NCBI GenBank assembly: GCA_017519865.1
Contig: JAFWRQ010000036.1
Coordinates: forward strand, 1-64,000
From: Bacteroidales bacterium
Lineage (GTDB): Bacteria > Bacteroidota > Bacteroidia > Bacteroidales > UBA932
Direction: 5' to 3'
DNA: 64,000 nucleotides
The notes beneath the pieces are model-generated. The model made no database searches. It saw only the letters and a list, made by a program, of their open reading frames with translations, and was not told where the DNA came from. Position numbers and translations under genes: made by a program. Of the stretch, positions 50,901-60,121 are shown piece after piece; within the stretch, counting starts at the first letter, position 1, and every line of letters begins with the position of its first letter.

Positions 50901-51174
50901 TGACTTTTACCTCCTGTGAATAGAATCCTACTGATGAGAAAACAAGCGTAGAACCTTCGGATACGGTCAGGGACCAGGTACCGTCAAGGTTGGAAACAGT
51001 GGCGTTGGCGGTCGAACCATTCTCCAGGATGGACACTCCCACAAGCGGTTCAGCATTTGTGTCGCGAACGACGCCTGATACTGTCAACTTGCTCTGTGCG
51101 AATGCATTCATGGAGCATAACAGACAGATAGTCATGATCATCCCAGCGAATGATTTGGATAAAATCTTTCTCAT
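47938..51174 (-). CDS. SusC-family TonB-dependent outer-membrane transporter
   Basis: A 1078-residue protein with a signal peptide (about 1-27), an N-terminal carboxypeptidase-regulatory-like domain (LTVSGVVRDTNAEPLVGVSI to TYDIVLKEDTTLLDEIVVVGF), a plug domain (ADDIKSRPVRDLPSSLQGVL; SASIYGSRAAFGVILITTKKG) and a 22-strand barrel ending in FGINVSF with the C-terminal Phe. It imports oligosaccharides with energy from TonB. No N-terminal sigma/anti-sigma signalling domain is present, so regulation should come from the divergent HTCS. I start at 51174, the Met with a clear signal sequence. Confidence 0.96.
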   Translation of the reverse strand: MRKILSKSFAGMIMTICLLCSMNAFAQSKLTVSGVVRDTNAEPLVGVSILENGSTANATVSNLDGTWSLTVSEGSTLVFSSVGFYSQEVKVTNKATYDIVLKEDTTLLDEIVVVGFASQKKVNLTGSVAVATADDIKSRPVRDLPSSLQGVLPGLQVTTNDGSIGKTMQIKVRGTGTIAGESSDAPLILIDGMQGDINTLNPQDVESISVLKDAASASIYGSRAAFGVILITTKKGSAGKATVSYNNNFRFQSPTIVPQTMDSYTFALYFNSAAKNGARAQIYKDDTLQKMLDFQAAGGTIKGGIPKSRDGKTWGKPDYDPYTYGYANTDWFAELYKKNSFSQEHNVSVSGGTNSVRYYVSLGYTDVNGMIKYGEDNSQRYNVTANITADVTKWAQISYNERFIRSKTHTPASYMDANYWRIGRNAWPNLPVYDENGYFSSNGSGGCIPQQWAESGFDESVTDTYSQQGTLVLEPIKNWKTHFEFNARIMNRNRELLNLPLIEHDVNGDPIPTNSDTELTNSNTKSNHYNWNIYSNYQFSLGDHNFNVMAGFQSDHEISKSFSVLRTGVQDASLPVLDLTTGLDTQGEAKAPVISGNAYQWSTAGFFGRLNYDYKGRYLFEANLRYDGSSRFRADSRWTWAPSFSAGWNIAQEDWWERLRPTVNLLKLRLSYGTLANQNTAGYYPTYRTMTLGTSNGTWLQNGEYVNTARVGALISSALTWEKVTSYNAAVDFGALNNRLTGSAELFSRYTYNMVGPAATLPATLGLSAPRANNCDLKTTGWEFNITWKDRLRNGLGYSIAANISDSKTIILKYPNNPTHSINSYNEGHETGEIWGFETVGIAKTGEEMQAHLDKVGGQSALGSMWDAGDIMYADLDGQPGITKGAQTLEDHGDLKIIGNSNPHYFFGLTLSADYKGFDARVFFQGVAQHDVWVSSCQFWGAAGYNMWFWCGYTVHEDYFRAEPIGLPGHEIPANTDAYYPRPVQGMWGTNKNQNVQTKYLQDASYVRLKNLQVGYTLPQSFTTKMGISRLRLFFSADNLLTFKKCCKVLDPETITGGDGGNAYPLSRTTSFGINVSF

Positions 51175-51494
51175 AGGCGAATAATAAAAAGACTGTTGGA
51201 CATAGGTTTGCCGGAGATATTTCAATACCCTTCGTCTCCCCTCCGGAATAAATGGAGATATTGGGAACTGTTCAAAGTTTCTGCTGACGAACACTAAATT
51301 ATATACTTTATCCGACCGTTACAAAAAACGTTTTAATATTGACCGAATTATGTTAGACTATGACCAAAAGATGTTTTTTGCTCAGCTTTCCCGAGAAAAA
51401 CGGATATCGTTCAAATAATTGTTCTCATCGTTCAACACTGTGTCATTCCGTTTTTGATTATTATATTTAACACGAATATCGCCTTAAGAAAGAT
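51175..51494. other. 320-bp divergent regulatory region between susC and the HTCS gene
   Basis: This AT-rich gap holds no convincing gene. On the plus strand TATATTTA (51462-51469) is close to TAnnTTTG and lies 25 bp before the HTCS start. No exact minus-strand -7 element was found for susC, which would fit a promoter that needs an activator such as the HTCS. Two GTTCAA copies (51411-51416 and 51431-51436) and related pieces recur, but no clear direct-repeat operator could be fixed by eye. Confidence 0.5.
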
Positions 51495-54400
51495 ATGAGC
51501 ATTTGTCTAAGAAACCGGGTAATCTCCATCATATTGGCTGTTTCGTGGCCTGTTGTCTCCATAGTAGCATCCCCTACCCTTCTGTTTCAGAACTATACGT
51601 CGGATGACGGGCTACCCAATATGGGTATCACTTCTTTCGCCCAGGACCGTTACGGATCGGTCTGGGTCGGCACCAACGAGGGCATATGCATGTTCGACGG
51701 AGAATCGTTCATCACCCCCAGGCTCTTGCAGCAGGAGCCTTTCCTGTCTGCATCCTCCCAGGGGATGTGCATAGATTCGCGCAATGTGCTGTGGCTGGAC
51801 TCGAGGGAAGGGGTGTTGAACTGCAACCTTGATACCGGCGAGTCTCGGGTTTTCAAGGATTACAGGGCGTCGCAGATCCTGTGTGACGGAGACGGCGTCA
51901 TCTGGCTTAAAAGCCCGCAGGGACTGATCTGCTACAATGCCGGGACAGACGAGTGGGACTCTTCCTTCGCCCAAGGTTTCAGCCCGGTGTACACCTGCAT
52001 CAATGCCCTGGGCGAATTGTGTGCGACTGCGACGGACGGCTGCATATACAGGAAAAAGAGAGGGCAGTCCGGCTTTACAAGGATACAGATCCTGTCCGAC
52101 GAGGTCATCGAAAGCGGCCTTTCACTGGAAAGGATCACGGCATGTGATGACAGACGGATCCTGTACTCCACTTCCGACAACTCGGTGTTCAGCCTTGACC
52201 TCACCTCCGGCATTTCCAAGAAGTTCTTTGACGGACATCTCGACGGCAAAGACGCCATCCTTTCCGATATAATATCCAGGAACTCCCAGCAGTTCTGGGT
52301 GACGACCGACAACGGCCTGTTCATATACGACGAACGCGACAGGGTCTGCACGAAGTATATGAACAACAACGGCAATCCATACTCCCTCGCAAGCTCCAAA
52401 CTGCGCTGCCTGTTCAAGGACAGTCAAGACAGGCTTTGGGTAGGAACATTCTACGATGGCGTCAGCCAGCTGATTGACACCGGGCCGGACATAAAGCTGT
52501 TCCGCAACTGTCCCGAGGACCCGGAGCACTCCCTCGAGGGAAAGACGGTAAGTTCCATCTGCTCTGGAGATTACGGCATAGTTTGGATAGCTACGGAAGA
52601 CGGTTTTCTCGGCAAAGTATACCCTGACGGTAGGATCACGTCCTTTGGCATGAACCATAAGGGATCTTCCAGGAACAACACTTATCAGTCGATAACATAC
52701 ATCGACGGCAGAGTGTATGCGACCGATCTGGGAGAAGGCCTTTCCGTTTACGATCCCGAGAACCTGGAGCTGCTGAAGCACTACGATGTCGGAAGCAATT
52801 ACTGCAGCAAGGTACTGCTCACGGCACAGAACGAGATCCTGGTCGGGGCGTCGGACGGTCTCTACCGGCTGGACAGGGATTCGGACAGCTTCGTCCTGAT
52901 CGACAGCATACAGTCCGGACTCATATACGCGATGTGCGAGGACAGGCAGGGCAATATCTGGGTCAGCGTATTCCGCCATGGGGTGTATGTACTGTCCCCG
53001 TCCACTTTCAAGGCGAATCCTTTGGAAATATCCGGCGACCTGGAGGTAAGCACGACCAGTATATCCGACCTCCGCGAAGACAGGGACGGAAGGATCCTGG
53101 CAGCATCCGGCGGAGACGGATTGATTATCTTCAAGCCCGACAGGAATACTCCTTGGATCGTTCAGTGCTCCAGGATATCAAGGAAGGACGGGCTTCCCTC
53201 GGACAAGTGCCGCGCCGTCACCCAGGACAAGACAGGAAGAATCTGGGTATCAACGATTAACGGCATCGCATCCATTGATTCCGATGCGGTCACAGGCGTG
53301 ACCGAGTATAAGGCCATAAGCAAGTATTTCTGTCCTGGATCCGTCCTGAACGCCCCTGACGGATTGATATATATGGGTTCTTCCGACGGAATGGTCGCAT
53401 TCAATCCTGAAAGGGTTCCGGAGAGAAAGCACAAGCTTATGCTTGCCGACATCATCATTGCCAAGGACAATTCTTTCACCTCTGTCTCCGAGGAAGGGCA
53501 CTCCGCATTCACCTCCGGCAGCATACGCGTCCACTCGCACGAGACCTCATCGCTGACACTCCGCCTGCTTTGTCTCAAGACCGACATCAATGAGGTCACG
53601 AGATACAGGTACTCGCTCACCGGAAAAGGGCGCGATATTATCAGCATTTCCAACGAAAAGCTGATAACCTATACCAATCTGGCTCCGGGCAAATATGTCT
53701 TTACGGCAAATGTCGACCAGGATGACAGACCCGAAGCGCGTACTTCCCTGAAGATTCGGGTGATTCCCCCGTTATATGCCAGCCTGATGGCGAAACTGCT
53801 GTATGCATTGTTGGGTCTGGGCGTAATATTGAGTTTCATCGCATTCAAGACCGCCCTGGTCAAGAAAGACAAAGAGAGAGCTATCGAGAAGCTCGAAGCC
53901 TATAAGCAGAAAGAGATATATGAGTCCAAGATCAACTTCTTCACGAACATATCACACGAGATCCGGACTCCCCTTACGCTGATAAAGGTCCCCCTGGACA
54001 AGGTCCTGGAGAATAAGGCATATCTTCCGGAAGCTGAATATGATATGAAATGCATCCAGAAGAGCATAGACAAGCTGATGGACATCACGGACCAGGTCCT
54101 GGATTTCAGGAAGATGGAGAACAGTTCCACAAGTCTTTCATTCTCCCGGACGGATCTGACCAAGCTGGTCAGGGAGTCCTGTTCGCGTTTCGAAGTCCTG
54201 GCGAAAGAGTCCTCAGTGTCTTTCGACAGCGATCTTCCCGTCGAGTCGGTTTACATAATGTGCTCCCCGGGAAGTGTAGAAAAGATCATCGGCAATCTTC
54301 TTATGAATGGTATCAAGTACTGCCGTTCTTCGGTTTCAATCATTCTGGAAAAGCTTTCCGAAGAAACCGTCAGGATCAGGGTAAACAGCGACGGAGCCCC

Positions 54401-55421
54401 TATTGCGGAAGAAGAAAGGGAGATGATCTTCGAACCTTTCTATCAGTCATCCAAGAACCATTCGAGACTGGCCACCAACGAGGGAGCGGGGCTTGGGCTT
54501 TCCTTCGCCAGGTCTCTGGCAATCCTTCACAAGGGGACGCTCACCCTTGATCCGACATTCGAGAAAGGCAATTCATTCGTCCTCGAACTGCCGATCGGGC
54601 AGCTTGTAGAAGAAGAAAAAGAGATTGAAGAAGACGACATCATCCAGAGTGAGGAACTGGAAGCCGGCAAGTATTCGATACTCATCGTAGAGGACGACAC
54701 AACCCTGAACGACTATATCAAGACGGAGCTAGCCAACGAATACACCATTTATCAGGCATATAATGGCAAGCAAGCCCTCTCCATCTTGAACGAGAAAGGT
54801 ATCAGCCTGATAGTCAGTGACATCATGATGCCTGAGATGAGCGGTTGCGAACTCGTCGACGTCGTCAAGAACACACTTCGGTTCAGCCATATACCGATAA
54901 TCCTTCTGACTGCCGTCACAGACTACAATACCCAGCTCGAATCCCTGCACCAAGGAGCGGACGGCTATATCACGAAACCGTTCTCCATGCAGATCCTGCG
55001 GGCTACCATTTTCAATACGCTCAAGAACCGGGAGATCATCTACGAACGCTTCTCGACCTTGCCATACACCCGCCCGGAGAACAACACGGGCAGCCAGGAT
55101 GATATCTTCATGAAGCATCTTTATGACTATGTCATGGAGAACATCTCCAATCAGGACTTCTCCGTCCTCGACCTCGCTGACAAGATGAACACGAGCCGCT
55201 CCACCCTGTTCCGCAAGATCAGGGCGAACACGGGAATGAACATAAACGAATACATCCGGGTCTGCAGGCTGAAGAAAGCTGCCGAGTTGCTGTCCACCCA
55301 GAAGTATCAGATCAAGGAAGTCGCCTATATGGTCGGCTTCACGACTGTTTCGTATTTCACCAAATCATTCCAGAAGCAGTTCAATATCTCCCCGAGTTCT
55401 CTTATTAAGAAGAAACAATGA
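51495..55421 (+). CDS. Hybrid two-component system regulator (HTCS)
   Basis: A 1308-residue one-protein sensor-regulator of Bacteroidetes PULs. After a signal sequence come periplasmic Reg_prop blades (ITSFAQDRYGSVWVGTNEGI and repeats to about 640) and a Y_Y_Y domain (about 690-755). A membrane helix (about 762-785) leads to a HisKA with His821 (FTNISHEIRTPLTL), an HATPase (NEGAGLGLSFARSLAILHKG), a receiver with Asp1109 (LIVSDIMMPEMSG) and a C-terminal AraC-type HTH (about 1200-1305). All catalytic residues are intact. It should sense a sugar in the periplasm and switch on the divergent susC-susD-esterase genes and the GH2 gene 32 bp downstream. Confidence 0.97.
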   Translation: MSICLRNRVISIILAVSWPVVSIVASPTLLFQNYTSDDGLPNMGITSFAQDRYGSVWVGTNEGICMFDGESFITPRLLQQEPFLSASSQGMCIDSRNVLWLDSREGVLNCNLDTGESRVFKDYRASQILCDGDGVIWLKSPQGLICYNAGTDEWDSSFAQGFSPVYTCINALGELCATATDGCIYRKKRGQSGFTRIQILSDEVIESGLSLERITACDDRRILYSTSDNSVFSLDLTSGISKKFFDGHLDGKDAILSDIISRNSQQFWVTTDNGLFIYDERDRVCTKYMNNNGNPYSLASSKLRCLFKDSQDRLWVGTFYDGVSQLIDTGPDIKLFRNCPEDPEHSLEGKTVSSICSGDYGIVWIATEDGFLGKVYPDGRITSFGMNHKGSSRNNTYQSITYIDGRVYATDLGEGLSVYDPENLELLKHYDVGSNYCSKVLLTAQNEILVGASDGLYRLDRDSDSFVLIDSIQSGLIYAMCEDRQGNIWVSVFRHGVYVLSPSTFKANPLEISGDLEVSTTSISDLREDRDGRILAASGGDGLIIFKPDRNTPWIVQCSRISRKDGLPSDKCRAVTQDKTGRIWVSTINGIASIDSDAVTGVTEYKAISKYFCPGSVLNAPDGLIYMGSSDGMVAFNPERVPERKHKLMLADIIIAKDNSFTSVSEEGHSAFTSGSIRVHSHETSSLTLRLLCLKTDINEVTRYRYSLTGKGRDIISISNEKLITYTNLAPGKYVFTANVDQDDRPEARTSLKIRVIPPLYASLMAKLLYALLGLGVILSFIAFKTALVKKDKERAIEKLEAYKQKEIYESKINFFTNISHEIRTPLTLIKVPLDKVLENKAYLPEAEYDMKCIQKSIDKLMDITDQVLDFRKMENSSTSLSFSRTDLTKLVRESCSRFEVLAKESSVSFDSDLPVESVYIMCSPGSVEKIIGNLLMNGIKYCRSSVSIILEKLSEETVRIRVNSDGAPIAEEEREMIFEPFYQSSKNHSRLATNEGAGLGLSFARSLAILHKGTLTLDPTFEKGNSFVLELPIGQLVEEEKEIEEDDIIQSEELEAGKYSILIVEDDTTLNDYIKTELANEYTIYQAYNGKQALSILNEKGISLIVSDIMMPEMSGCELVDVVKNTLRFSHIPIILLTAVTDYNTQLESLHQGADGYITKPFSMQILRATIFNTLKNREIIYERFSTLPYTRPENNTGSQDDIFMKHLYDYVMENISNQDFSVLDLADKMNTSRSTLFRKIRANTGMNINEYIRVCRLKKAAELLSTQKYQIKEVAYMVGFTTVSYFTKSFQKQFNISPSSLIKKKQ

Positions 55422-55453
55422 CACGTGCAATTATCAGATAAAACATACTGGAA

Positions 55454-58198
55454 ATGAAACACAAATTATTGATTCTCACGGCACTTGCTATTGTTTGTGC
55501 CTGCACGGCGGGACAGAAGGATTCCGGCGTGCGCGTGGTGGAGGACTTCAATTTCGACTGGAAGTTCTCCCTTGGAGACAGCCCTGATTTCGAATTCACT
55601 GCGGAAGAACTCGCAGAGTATAAGGCGGAGCAGGACGCTGCCTGGGCCATTCAAAGACAGATCCTGATAGACCAGCAGAAAGCGCAGATAGAACAGAGAC
55701 GCAGGGCCATGAGGGCTGCCGGAGGCAGAGCCCAGGCCGCAAACCCTTTTGCTGCCATGCAGATGATGATTCGCGAGCCGGAAAGGCCGGTCGATGCACA
55801 TCCCACGCACTTTACGGAAAGCGCAAGCGCAGACTGGGCGGCGCCGGGATTCGACGACTCTTCCTGGCGCTCCCTGCATCTCCCGCACGACTGGGCGATT
55901 GAGGGAGAGTTCTCCCAGGATGCTCCCTCCGGCACCGGCAGCGGTGCCCTTCCCGGCGGAATAGGCTGGTACCGCAAGCACTTCACCACGCCTCAGGCGG
56001 AACGCGTCTTCGTGGAATTCGACGGCGTGTTCATGAACAGCACGGTCTATGTTAACGGAAAGCCCGTCGGCACGCGTCCGTACGGATACAGCTCATTCTC
56101 ATACGACATCACCGATTACCTGAATCCTCAGGGAGAAGACAACGTGATGGCCGTCCGCTGCGACAACGCCGACCAGCCCAACTCCCGATGGTATGCCGGC
56201 TGCGGCATCTACCGCAACGTCAGGCTCGTTTCGGTTGCGAACCAGCACGTCGCATATTCCGGAACATATGTCACGACTCCCGAGATCACCGACAAATCGG
56301 CCAAGGTCAATATTGAGACGACGATTGAGAACTGTTCCGACCGCGTGGACGCCGTCGTGACTCAAACAGTCTTCGACGCCAATGGTAAGAAAGTTGCGTC
56401 AGTGAGCGACAACGTCGTCCTGGAAAAGGGAAAGAACGTCGCCTACACCTCGCTTAATGTCAATTCGCCGAACCTCTGGAGCATCGAATCTCCAAACCTT
56501 TACACCGTCGTTACCGAGATCAGCGTCGGAGGAAAGACCATCGACGATTATGACACAACCTTCGGATTCCGCACCATAGAATGGGACCCGATGAAGGGTG
56601 TCTTCCTCAACGGCAAATCGGTCAAGATGCTGGGCGTCTGCCTGCATCACGACATGGGCTGCATCGGTTCCGCAGTACACTACAGGGCCCTGGAGCGCGA
56701 GATCGGGACCCTCAAGGAGATGGGCTGCAACGCCATCAGGACATCGCACAATCCCCCTACTCCCGAGCTTCTCGAGATCTGCGACAAGATGGGTCTCCTC
56801 GTCATGGATGAAGCGTTCGACATGTGGCGCAAGCGCAAGACGACGTTCGACTACTCCCGCTTCTTCGACGAGTGGCACGTCGCCGACCTGCAGGACTTCG
56901 TCAGAAGGGACCGCAACCATCCTTCGATCATCATGTGGAGCATCGCCAACGAGATCGGCGAGCAGGGCGACTCCATCGACGACAATCTCCAGAACCTCAG
57001 CGTCGCCGAGGCCAACCTTCTCCTCAACTTCGTCGACCACACCAATCCCGACGGACCTTTCGAGAACAATCCTAACGTCCTTCTGACCAGGCATATGGCC
57101 CAGCTCGTGAGGGATGTCGACTCGACACGCTTCATCTCGGCCGGATGCAACGGCGTCGGCCCCACCAACAACCTCTTCCGCAGCGGTGCACTCGACGCTT
57201 ACGGTTTCAACTACCATCCTCAGGGCTACGACCAGTGCCTGGAGTATTTCCCCGGCAAGAGGATGTTCGGCTCCGAGACCGCTTCCGCAATCAGCAGCCG
57301 CGGCGAGTATATGATGCCTTCGTCGAGCAAGGAGAAGCATCCTGCCAGGGTATTCGGCGAAGACCCGAATCCTACGCACCAGTGCTCCGGATACGACTCA
57401 TGGTCCGTGCCGTGGGGCAACCTCCACGAGGAAGCCTGGATCCCGATCCGCGACCGCGACTTCATCGCGGGCACCTTCATCTGGACCGGCTTCGACTATC
57501 TCGGAGAGCCTACTCCTTACGGATGGCCCTCGCGCTCGAGCTACTTCGGCATCGTCGACCTCGCGGGCTTCCCCAAGGACGTTTATTGGATGTATCAGAG
57601 TGAGTGGACCGACAAGACCGTCCTCCACCTGTTCCCCCACTGGAACTGGAATGAAGGTGACAACGTGGACGTATGGGCATATTACAACAATGCCGACGAA
57701 GTCGAGCTCTTCCTCAACGGTAAATCGCTCGGAAAGAAGAGCAAGACCAACGATGTGCTTCACGCAGAATGGCTCGAGGTTCCTTTCGAGGCCGGAAAGA
57801 TCGAGGTCGTGTCGTACAAGAACGGCAAGGTGGTGGCAAAGGACTCGAGGGTTACCGCAGGTGAGCCTGTCTCCATAAAGCTTACTCCGGACCGCAAGAC
57901 TATTTCCGCCGACGGATATGACCTCTGCTATGTCACCGTCGAACTTGTCGACAAGAACGGAAACGCCGTGCCGGATAACGGTACCATGCTTCACTTCGAA
58001 GTAAGCGGCAACGGCGAACTGTTCGGTGTGGATAACGGCAACGCCGCCGACTCCCTCTCACTCAAGGGCAGTGACAAGGCTTTGTTCAATGGAAAGGCCC
58101 TCGCCGTCATCCGTTCCATCAAGGATACTCCAGGAAGCGTAAAACTCAGTGTTTCTTCCGCTTACGGAAAAACCGACTTGGTCGTCAAATGTAAATAG
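55454..58198 (+). CDS. Glycoside hydrolase family 2, beta-galactosidase-like lipoprotein, with N-terminal insert
   Basis: A 914-residue protein with a short signal ending in a Cys-rich lipobox (IVCAC, residues 13-17). The order is the usual one: sugar-binding domain, Ig-like domain and barrel. Glu500 in WSIANEIGEQGDS is the acid/base and Glu608 in FGSETASAIS the nucleophile. A C-terminal Ig-like domain (about 830-914) and a DUF4982-like domain precede the end. Unusual is an insert of about 70 residues (45-115) inside the first beta-strand region of the sugar-binding domain. It is helical, charged and then Ala/Met-rich (QRRRAMRAAGGRAQAANPF). Beta-galactosidase is the likely activity; beta-glucuronidase is possible. 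Confidence 0.93.
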   Translation: MKHKLLILTALAIVCACTAGQKDSGVRVVEDFNFDWKFSLGDSPDFEFTAEELAEYKAEQDAAWAIQRQILIDQQKAQIEQRRRAMRAAGGRAQAANPFAAMQMMIREPERPVDAHPTHFTESASADWAAPGFDDSSWRSLHLPHDWAIEGEFSQDAPSGTGSGALPGGIGWYRKHFTTPQAERVFVEFDGVFMNSTVYVNGKPVGTRPYGYSSFSYDITDYLNPQGEDNVMAVRCDNADQPNSRWYAGCGIYRNVRLVSVANQHVAYSGTYVTTPEITDKSAKVNIETTIENCSDRVDAVVTQTVFDANGKKVASVSDNVVLEKGKNVAYTSLNVNSPNLWSIESPNLYTVVTEISVGGKTIDDYDTTFGFRTIEWDPMKGVFLNGKSVKMLGVCLHHDMGCIGSAVHYRALEREIGTLKEMGCNAIRTSHNPPTPELLEICDKMGLLVMDEAFDMWRKRKTTFDYSRFFDEWHVADLQDFVRRDRNHPSIIMWSIANEIGEQGDSIDDNLQNLSVAEANLLLNFVDHTNPDGPFENNPNVLLTRHMAQLVRDVDSTRFISAGCNGVGPTNNLFRSGALDAYGFNYHPQGYDQCLEYFPGKRMFGSETASAISSRGEYMMPSSSKEKHPARVFGEDPNPTHQCSGYDSWSVPWGNLHEEAWIPIRDRDFIAGTFIWTGFDYLGEPTPYGWPSRSSYFGIVDLAGFPKDVYWMYQSEWTDKTVLHLFPHWNWNEGDNVDVWAYYNNADEVELFLNGKSLGKKSKTNDVLHAEWLEVPFEAGKIEVVSYKNGKVVAKDSRVTAGEPVSIKLTPDRKTISADGYDLCYVTVELVDKNGNAVPDNGTMLHFEVSGNGELFGVDNGNAADSLSLKGSDKALFNGKALAVIRSIKDTPGSVKLSVSSAYGKTDLVVKCK

Positions 58199-58230
58199 CG
58201 AACCTTCACAAGCACATTTCTAATGAAAAC

Positions 58231-58263
58231 GCAACGCCCGTCTCTGTCGAAGACGGGCGTTGC
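58231..58263. terminator. Bidirectional terminator between GH2 and the rhamnose operon
   Basis: A perfect 13-bp stem, GCAACGCCCGTCT with AGACGGGCGTTGC, has a 7-base loop. It lies between two convergent genes (stops at 58198 and 58293). On the minus strand it runs into GTTTTC; on the plus strand the T tract is weak. Confidence 0.82.
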
Positions 58264-58292
58264 TTCGTATTGTCACGGACGGATTCCGCCTG

Positions 58293-59102
58293 CTATTTCG
58301 GAAGGCCGAAGGCGTCGCTGAGTTCCTTCATCTGTGCGTCGGTCATTCCCTCGGGCTCGAAACCCATATTCCTGGCAGTGATGTAGATGAGGGCGCTCTT
58401 GTTGAGTACGTCGACTTGGTCGAAAGCGTTCATGACATCCGTATCCACGGCAAAGACACCGTGCTTCTCCCACATCACAACATCGTAGTCTTCGTCAATG
58501 GCGCGGATGGTGGCTTCGGCCAGTTCCACGCTGGATGGAAGCATATAGGGCACCATCCCGAGTCCGCGCGGGCAGAAGGCCCTGGTCTCGGGAATCATCG
58601 ACCAGAGCATATGCGTGGCAGCATCCTTCTCCATCCACTTCCTGCTGTGAGTCAGGGCCACGAGTTCGATGGGATGGGTGTGGAGGGAAGCCCGGTAAGG
58701 CGATCCCTTGGTCAACAGGTAGTCGTGAACCGCCAGGTGGGACGGCAGCTCGGAAGTCGGCGCTACCGGCTGGTCGGCAACAATCTCATAATGCCCGCAA
58801 TCATCCAGGATACGGATGATAGAGCCATTCCCCATCGGATCCCGTGCAAGGTCACGCATACGCTTGCCGGTGCCCTTACAGTAGAACCAACAGCCTTTCA
58901 GGCTCGGCAGAGTTTTGCCGATGGGCCTGGGCTCGCTGATGGACGGCAGAGTCTTCATCCCATCGTCCACCCATTCAGTGATGTTCACGGTAATGTTGCC
59001 GCCGTTGCGCTCGGCCCATCCCTTCATCCAAAGGTATCCGGCCACTTCTGCCACCTTGTCGATTTCGGCCTTCAGGGCCGGTCTGTTGTCTAGTACGCTC
59101 AT
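58293..59102 (-). CDS. rhaD: Rhamnulose-1-phosphate aldolase
   Basis: A 269-residue class II aldolase that splits L-rhamnulose 1-phosphate into dihydroxyacetone phosphate and lactaldehyde. The zinc site shows as SLHTHPIELVAL, with the catalytic Glu in GWAERNGGNITV. VVMWEKHGVFAV carries the third His. Length matches RhaD (about 270). I start at 59102 (MSVLDNRPALKAEI); the ATG overlaps the rhaT stop by 4 bp. Last gene of the rhaB-A-T-D operon, ending before a strong hairpin. Confidence 0.96.
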   Translation of the reverse strand: MSVLDNRPALKAEIDKVAEVAGYLWMKGWAERNGGNITVNITEWVDDGMKTLPSISEPRPIGKTLPSLKGCWFYCKGTGKRMRDLARDPMGNGSIIRILDDCGHYEIVADQPVAPTSELPSHLAVHDYLLTKGSPYRASLHTHPIELVALTHSRKWMEKDAATHMLWSMIPETRAFCPRGLGMVPYMLPSSVELAEATIRAIDEDYDVVMWEKHGVFAVDTDVMNAFDQVDVLNKSALIYITARNMGFEPEGMTDAQMKELSDAFGLPK

Positions 59103-60118
59103 ATTATCTGAGGTAAGAAAGTACTGATTATCAAGACAATGATGCCGGAGACCAGCACCGCGACTGTCTTGCGGGAAACGCCTTTCCATTCCTTGAGTAT
59201 GATGCCCCAGACATTGGAGAACACCACGTTAAGGCTCATAAGGATGCACCAGCTGAAGGTGATCAGGACAGGATAGTCGGTCAAGAAGCCCTTGCCCAGG
59301 CTCAGGCCGAAGAACTGGCTGTACCACAGAAGACCGGCAAGGCAGCAAAAGACAAGGTTGTTGGCCCAAAGGGCCTTCTTCCCATAATCGCCCCACGTTT
59401 TGTTCCTGTTGTTCTGGAAAAGGCAATAGGCTGCATTCGTCAGGAAACCGCCGAAAGTCACGAGCATCGTGGCCGGAAGGGTCTGGAATATGGGCTTAGT
59501 CCCTTCCAGGAACAGATCCTGGCCGAAGTTCAAGCCGATATTGAAGCAGGCGCTCATGAAACCGGCAAGAAGCGCCACGGCGATACCCTTTCCGAAGTTG
59601 AAGTCCTTGACGGCCTTCTTCTTCTCCTCCTCGGGCAGCGCGGCGGATTTCATCGCGCCGGCGATGCCGATGATGGCGATACCGACGAGCGTCACGACTA
59701 CACCTATGATGACGGCGCTCGTCAGGTCACCCGCGTGGCCGGTGAAGACCGGGCCCAGGATGGCGCCAAGCGCGGAACAGGTGCCGAGAGCGATGCTCTG
59801 CCCCAGGGCGACGCCCAGGTAGCGCATCGACAGACCGAAGGTCAGGCCACCAACGCCCCAGAGGGCCCCGAACAGGATGGTCAGCCAAGTAGCCTTGGGA
59901 TTGGCGTTCATCAGGGAAAGCAGGTCACCGAAACTGCCACCCGTGCCCGAGACGGACAGCAAGGCGCCCATAAGCGGGAACAACAGCCAAGCAAAGAAGC
60001 CCTGGACAAGCCAGTAGCTTTCCCAGCTCCATTCCTTGACCTTGTTGATCGGGACATAGCTCGAACTCTGGCAGAACGCTCCGATCGCTATAATCAGTAA
60101 ACCGATGATCAGATACAT
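59099..60118 (-). CDS. rhaT: L-rhamnose/proton symporter
   Basis: A 339-residue carrier with ten membrane helices, of the RhaT family. FWLGSFFA-like start of the family is seen as SYWLVQGFFAWLLFPLMGAL, followed by GALWGVGGLTFGLSMRYLG and LGQSIALGTCSALGAILGP, all typical. It brings L-rhamnose over the inner membrane with protons. It is 3 bp after rhaA and overlaps rhaD by 4 bp. Confidence 0.96.
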   Translation of the reverse strand: MYLIIGLLIIAIGAFCQSSSYVPINKVKEWSWESYWLVQGFFAWLLFPLMGALLSVSGTGGSFGDLLSLMNANPKATWLTILFGALWGVGGLTFGLSMRYLGVALGQSIALGTCSALGAILGPVFTGHAGDLTSAVIIGVVVTLVGIAIIGIAGAMKSAALPEEEKKKAVKDFNFGKGIAVALLAGFMSACFNIGLNFGQDLFLEGTKPIFQTLPATMLVTFGGFLTNAAYCLFQNNRNKTWGDYGKKALWANNLVFCCLAGLLWYSQFFGLSLGKGFLTDYPVLITFSWCILMSLNVVFSNVWGIILKEWKGVSRKTVAVLVSGIIVLIISTFLPQII

Positions 60119-60121
60119 TGC

